From Acidobacterium sp. S8 (GTDB lineage: Bacteria; Acidobacteriota; Terriglobia; Terriglobales; Acidobacteriaceae): a stretch of 64,000 nt of DNA. Where the stretch lies: positions 145,491-209,490 of the forward strand of contig NZ_LMUM01000026.1 of the NCBI RefSeq assembly GCF_009765985.1. The letters are read 5' to 3'. The position numbers and the translations under genes are program-made. How positions within the stretch are numbered: the stretch's first letter is position 1; each line of letters starts with the position of its first letter. Shown piece after piece: positions 61,466 through 64,000 of the stretch. The notes under the pieces are model-generated. The model did no database searches. It was not told the DNA's origin and saw only the letters and a program-made list of their open reading frames with translations.

Positions 61466-61781
61466 TTGTCGACATCGCTTCGAGTGCGTGCTTCTACAAC
61501 ACAATACCTTCCGATATGCAGCCCAGATAAACGCTCTATTTGCTTCCGTGAAGACCGTGAATTCGTGTGCTCATTCGGCCATGGAGAGCGGTGCGATTCG
61601 GCTTCTAATCGGAGAGCTAATTCGAGAGTAATAGTGCTTTCATTCAATATCCATGCGGGTAAGAGCATCACTGTGTCTAAAAATAAATCTCAGAATTAGG
61701 CCCCACATTTCCACATTCGGAGTTACGCTATGCAGCAAGCAGTTGCGAGATTTTGCAAATTGTGTGTTGAGGCTTCTACGC

Positions 61782-64000
61782 ATGTTGACTCTCTCAAGAG
61801 CGCTGTCGGCCAATCAAGCCCGCACATATCATGCGCGAGAGTTCACGTCTGAGAAGCAGAACTACTGGAGTCGTGATCATCCGGGACACAGTGAGTGGCA
61901 AGGAGAGCTTGCGCGTGAATGGGGTCTGCATGACTCCGTCGCCGATGAGGAGTTTGCGCGATTGAGCGAAGGGCAGCATCCAGTGAGCGCCGCGCAGCTC
62001 GTTAAGCATCAGCCAGCGAGAACCTATGACAACGAGTATGGCAAACAGATCACGAGTGCGGAACATCGCGCAGGTTGGGATGCTACGTTCTCTGCGCCAA
62101 AGTCTGTATCGGTGACGGCTCTTGTGGGTGGTGATGAGCATGTGCGTAATGCACATCGTGAAAGTGTTCGCGTTGCGCTGAACGAACTGGAACGCTACAC
62201 GCAGGCTCGCATCGGCAATGTCCACGCGCCTGAGACGACTGGCAAGTTCGTCGCAGCAACCTTCGAGCATGACACCGCGCGGCCTGTCGATGGATATGCA
62301 GCACCTCAACTCCACACTCATGTGGTGATCTTCAACATCACAGAGCGCGATAACGGCCGGCCCCGCGCATTGCAGGAGCGCAGTCTCTTTCAGTCACAGC
62401 ACTATGCGACGAGCGTATATCGCTCTGAGCTTGCCATGCGGCTGCAAGGTCTTGGCTACGAGGTAGAGCGGGGTCAGCATGGACAGCCAGAGATCAAGGG
62501 ATATTCACAGGAATATTTGGAGGCATCAAGTCCTCGGCGTGCGCAGATCAAGGAGCATCTTCAGGAGATTGGGCGAGAAGGTGCAGGGGCCGCACAGATC
62601 GCAGCACACCGCACGAGAGACAGCAAAGACCTACTTTCGCGTGAAGAGGTGCTTGAACGGCATCGTGATCTTGCCGCAAAGTTTGGTAATCAACCGGATC
62701 ACGTTGTAGCCCAGGCGCGGGAACGCGAGCACAAGGTCGAACAACAGCCCGAGAAAACCGCGCAGCAGTCAGTGACCTATTCACGCAACCATGTCTTCGA
62801 GCGGTCCGCTGTGCAGGATGAGCGGAGCATCTTGCAGGCAGCCATAGATCGCAGCATGGGCCAAGCGACGTACAGCCAAGTGCGACAAGAGTTCGAGCGG
62901 CGTGTGCGGAATGGAGAGTTCAGTAAGGTTGAGCGCTCCGATGGAAGAGCAGCACCGCAGTACACGACAGCCGAAATGGTTCGTTTGGAGCGAGAGATCG
63001 TCGGCCTTGTGAAGAACGGCAATGAAAGCCGATATGAGAGTTCCATGCTGATATCTCCAGTTCTGCGCATTCGCGTGGAAGATTCGCATCCAGAGTTGAG
63101 CAAGTCTCAGCTTGCCGCAGCCGATGAAATCTTCCTGGCGCGCGAAAAGATTGTTGGACTTGATGGTGTAGCAGGCGCAGGCAAGACGACTACTCTGTCG
63201 GTCATTCGTGAAGGCGTGGAAGCACAAGGCTACCGTGTCGCAGGATTCGCACCCACAAGTCGAGCCGCTCAGAAACTTGCTGAAGCTGGCATTACGACAT
63301 CGACGCTTCAGCATCATTTGGCCAGAGGTGATCGACCCGATACAGGTGAGAAGCGCCTTTACGTGCTGGATGAGTCTTCTCTTGCGTCTACGAGGCAGAT
63401 GCACAAGTTCCTTACGCACCTCCATCGGAATGATCGTGTATTGCTGGTCGGCGACGTGCGTCAGCATGAAGGTGTGGAGGCTGGCCGCCCCTTCGCGCAG
63501 CTTCAGGAAGCGGGTATGCACACGGTGAAGCTCGATGAGATTTTGCGACAGCGGGACCCTGAACTGAAAGAGGCAGTTGAGATGTTGGCACGCGGGCATG
63601 TCGCAGCAGCCATCGAAAGGCTCGACGCCCAGGACCGCGTTCAAGAGGTGATTGGGCGTGAAGCCCGAATCTCAGCAATAGCGCGAGAGTATGCAACTTC
63701 GCCGGAAAACACGCTTGTCGTGTCACCGGACAATCGCTCCCGTGCTGAGATCAATACTGTGATTCATAGAGAGCTACAGAAGCAAGGCATCGTTGACAAG
63801 CGGGAACACGCGATGCAGGTGCTTGTCCCACGGCAAGAGTTGACCGGGGCGGATCGCAGTTGGGCACAGCAGTATCAGCCCAACGATGTGCTGCACTATT
63901 CACGAACATCGAAGGAAACGGGCATAGGCAAGGGAGAGTACGCCCGTGTTGTTGCCGTGAGCGGCCAGGAGAACTTGCTTACAGTTCTGCGCAGCAACGG
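61782..64000 (+). CDS. MobF-family (TrwC/TraI-like) conjugative relaxase-helicase, 3' end outside window
   Basis: Open frame from ATG 61782 to the window end: MLTLSRALSANQARTYHAREF, FEHDTARPVDGYAAPQLHTHVVIFN (3-His motif), IVGLDGVAGAGKTTTLSVI (Walker A), YVLDESSLAS. Absent from the ORF track because it lacks a stop. Confidence 0.95.
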   Translation, partial: MLTLSRALSANQARTYHAREFTSEKQNYWSRDHPGHSEWQGELAREWGLHDSVADEEFARLSEGQHPVSAAQLVKHQPARTYDNEYGKQITSAEHRAGWDATFSAPKSVSVTALVGGDEHVRNAHRESVRVALNELERYTQARIGNVHAPETTGKFVAATFEHDTARPVDGYAAPQLHTHVVIFNITERDNGRPRALQERSLFQSQHYATSVYRSELAMRLQGLGYEVERGQHGQPEIKGYSQEYLEASSPRRAQIKEHLQEIGREGAGAAQIAAHRTRDSKDLLSREEVLERHRDLAAKFGNQPDHVVAQAREREHKVEQQPEKTAQQSVTYSRNHVFERSAVQDERSILQAAIDRSMGQATYSQVRQEFERRVRNGEFSKVERSDGRAAPQYTTAEMVRLEREIVGLVKNGNESRYESSMLISPVLRIRVEDSHPELSKSQLAAADEIFLAREKIVGLDGVAGAGKTTTLSVIREGVEAQGYRVAGFAPTSRAAQKLAEAGITTSTLQHHLARGDRPDTGEKRLYVLDESSLASTRQMHKFLTHLHRNDRVLLVGDVRQHEGVEAGRPFAQLQEAGMHTVKLDEILRQRDPELKEAVEMLARGHVAAAIERLDAQDRVQEVIGREARISAIAREYATSPENTLVVSPDNRSRAEINTVIHRELQKQGIVDKREHAMQVLVPRQELTGADRSWAQQYQPNDVLHYSRTSKETGIGKGEYARVVAVSGQENLLTVLRSN

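Noticed and set aside
62781-63644. 287-aa minus-strand ORF
   Set aside because: Antisense to the relaxase, which has motif support on the plus strand.
1-64000. CRISPR array or rRNA operon
   Set aside because: No regularly spaced repeats and no rRNA-like sequence noticed on reading.

Overview
The window looks like an Acidobacteria-type chromosome (inferred from gene content; no search was run). It mixes ordinary genes with two tRNA-associated integration zones and the start of a mobilisation module.

Main parts:
- RND efflux genes (1-2678 and 26209-30701).
- Two Ser/Thr kinase genes and one winged-helix/TPR regulator.
- A locus with a TonB-dependent receptor, an MFS transporter and three AhpD/CMD-like proteins (7.5-14 kb).
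- A redox/stress gene set (34.8-54.3 kb).
- A MobF relaxase that runs off the right edge. It is missing from the ORF track because it has no stop codon in the window.

Strongest structural observation: a perfect 46-bp direct repeat of the 3' part of a tRNA-Glu gene (15111-15156 and 24964-25009). It delimits a ~9.9-kb decayed island containing an eroded integrase next to the tRNA, a recombinase-in-trio (RIT) array, an IS30-family element, an ArdC-like pseudogene and two cargo genes. A second integrase lies next to tRNA-Leu at 30.8-32.2 kb, with a compact multi-hairpin sequence between them.

Other items: a 51-aa ORF with a strong Shine-Dalgarno site behind a kinase gene, a 32-bp perfect palindrome, a Fic gene interrupted by an in-frame amber codon, and a kinase-FGE-hydrolase fusion split at a G4 tract. 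I did not find a clearly new system that can be proven from sequence alone. The best candidates are listed with tests.
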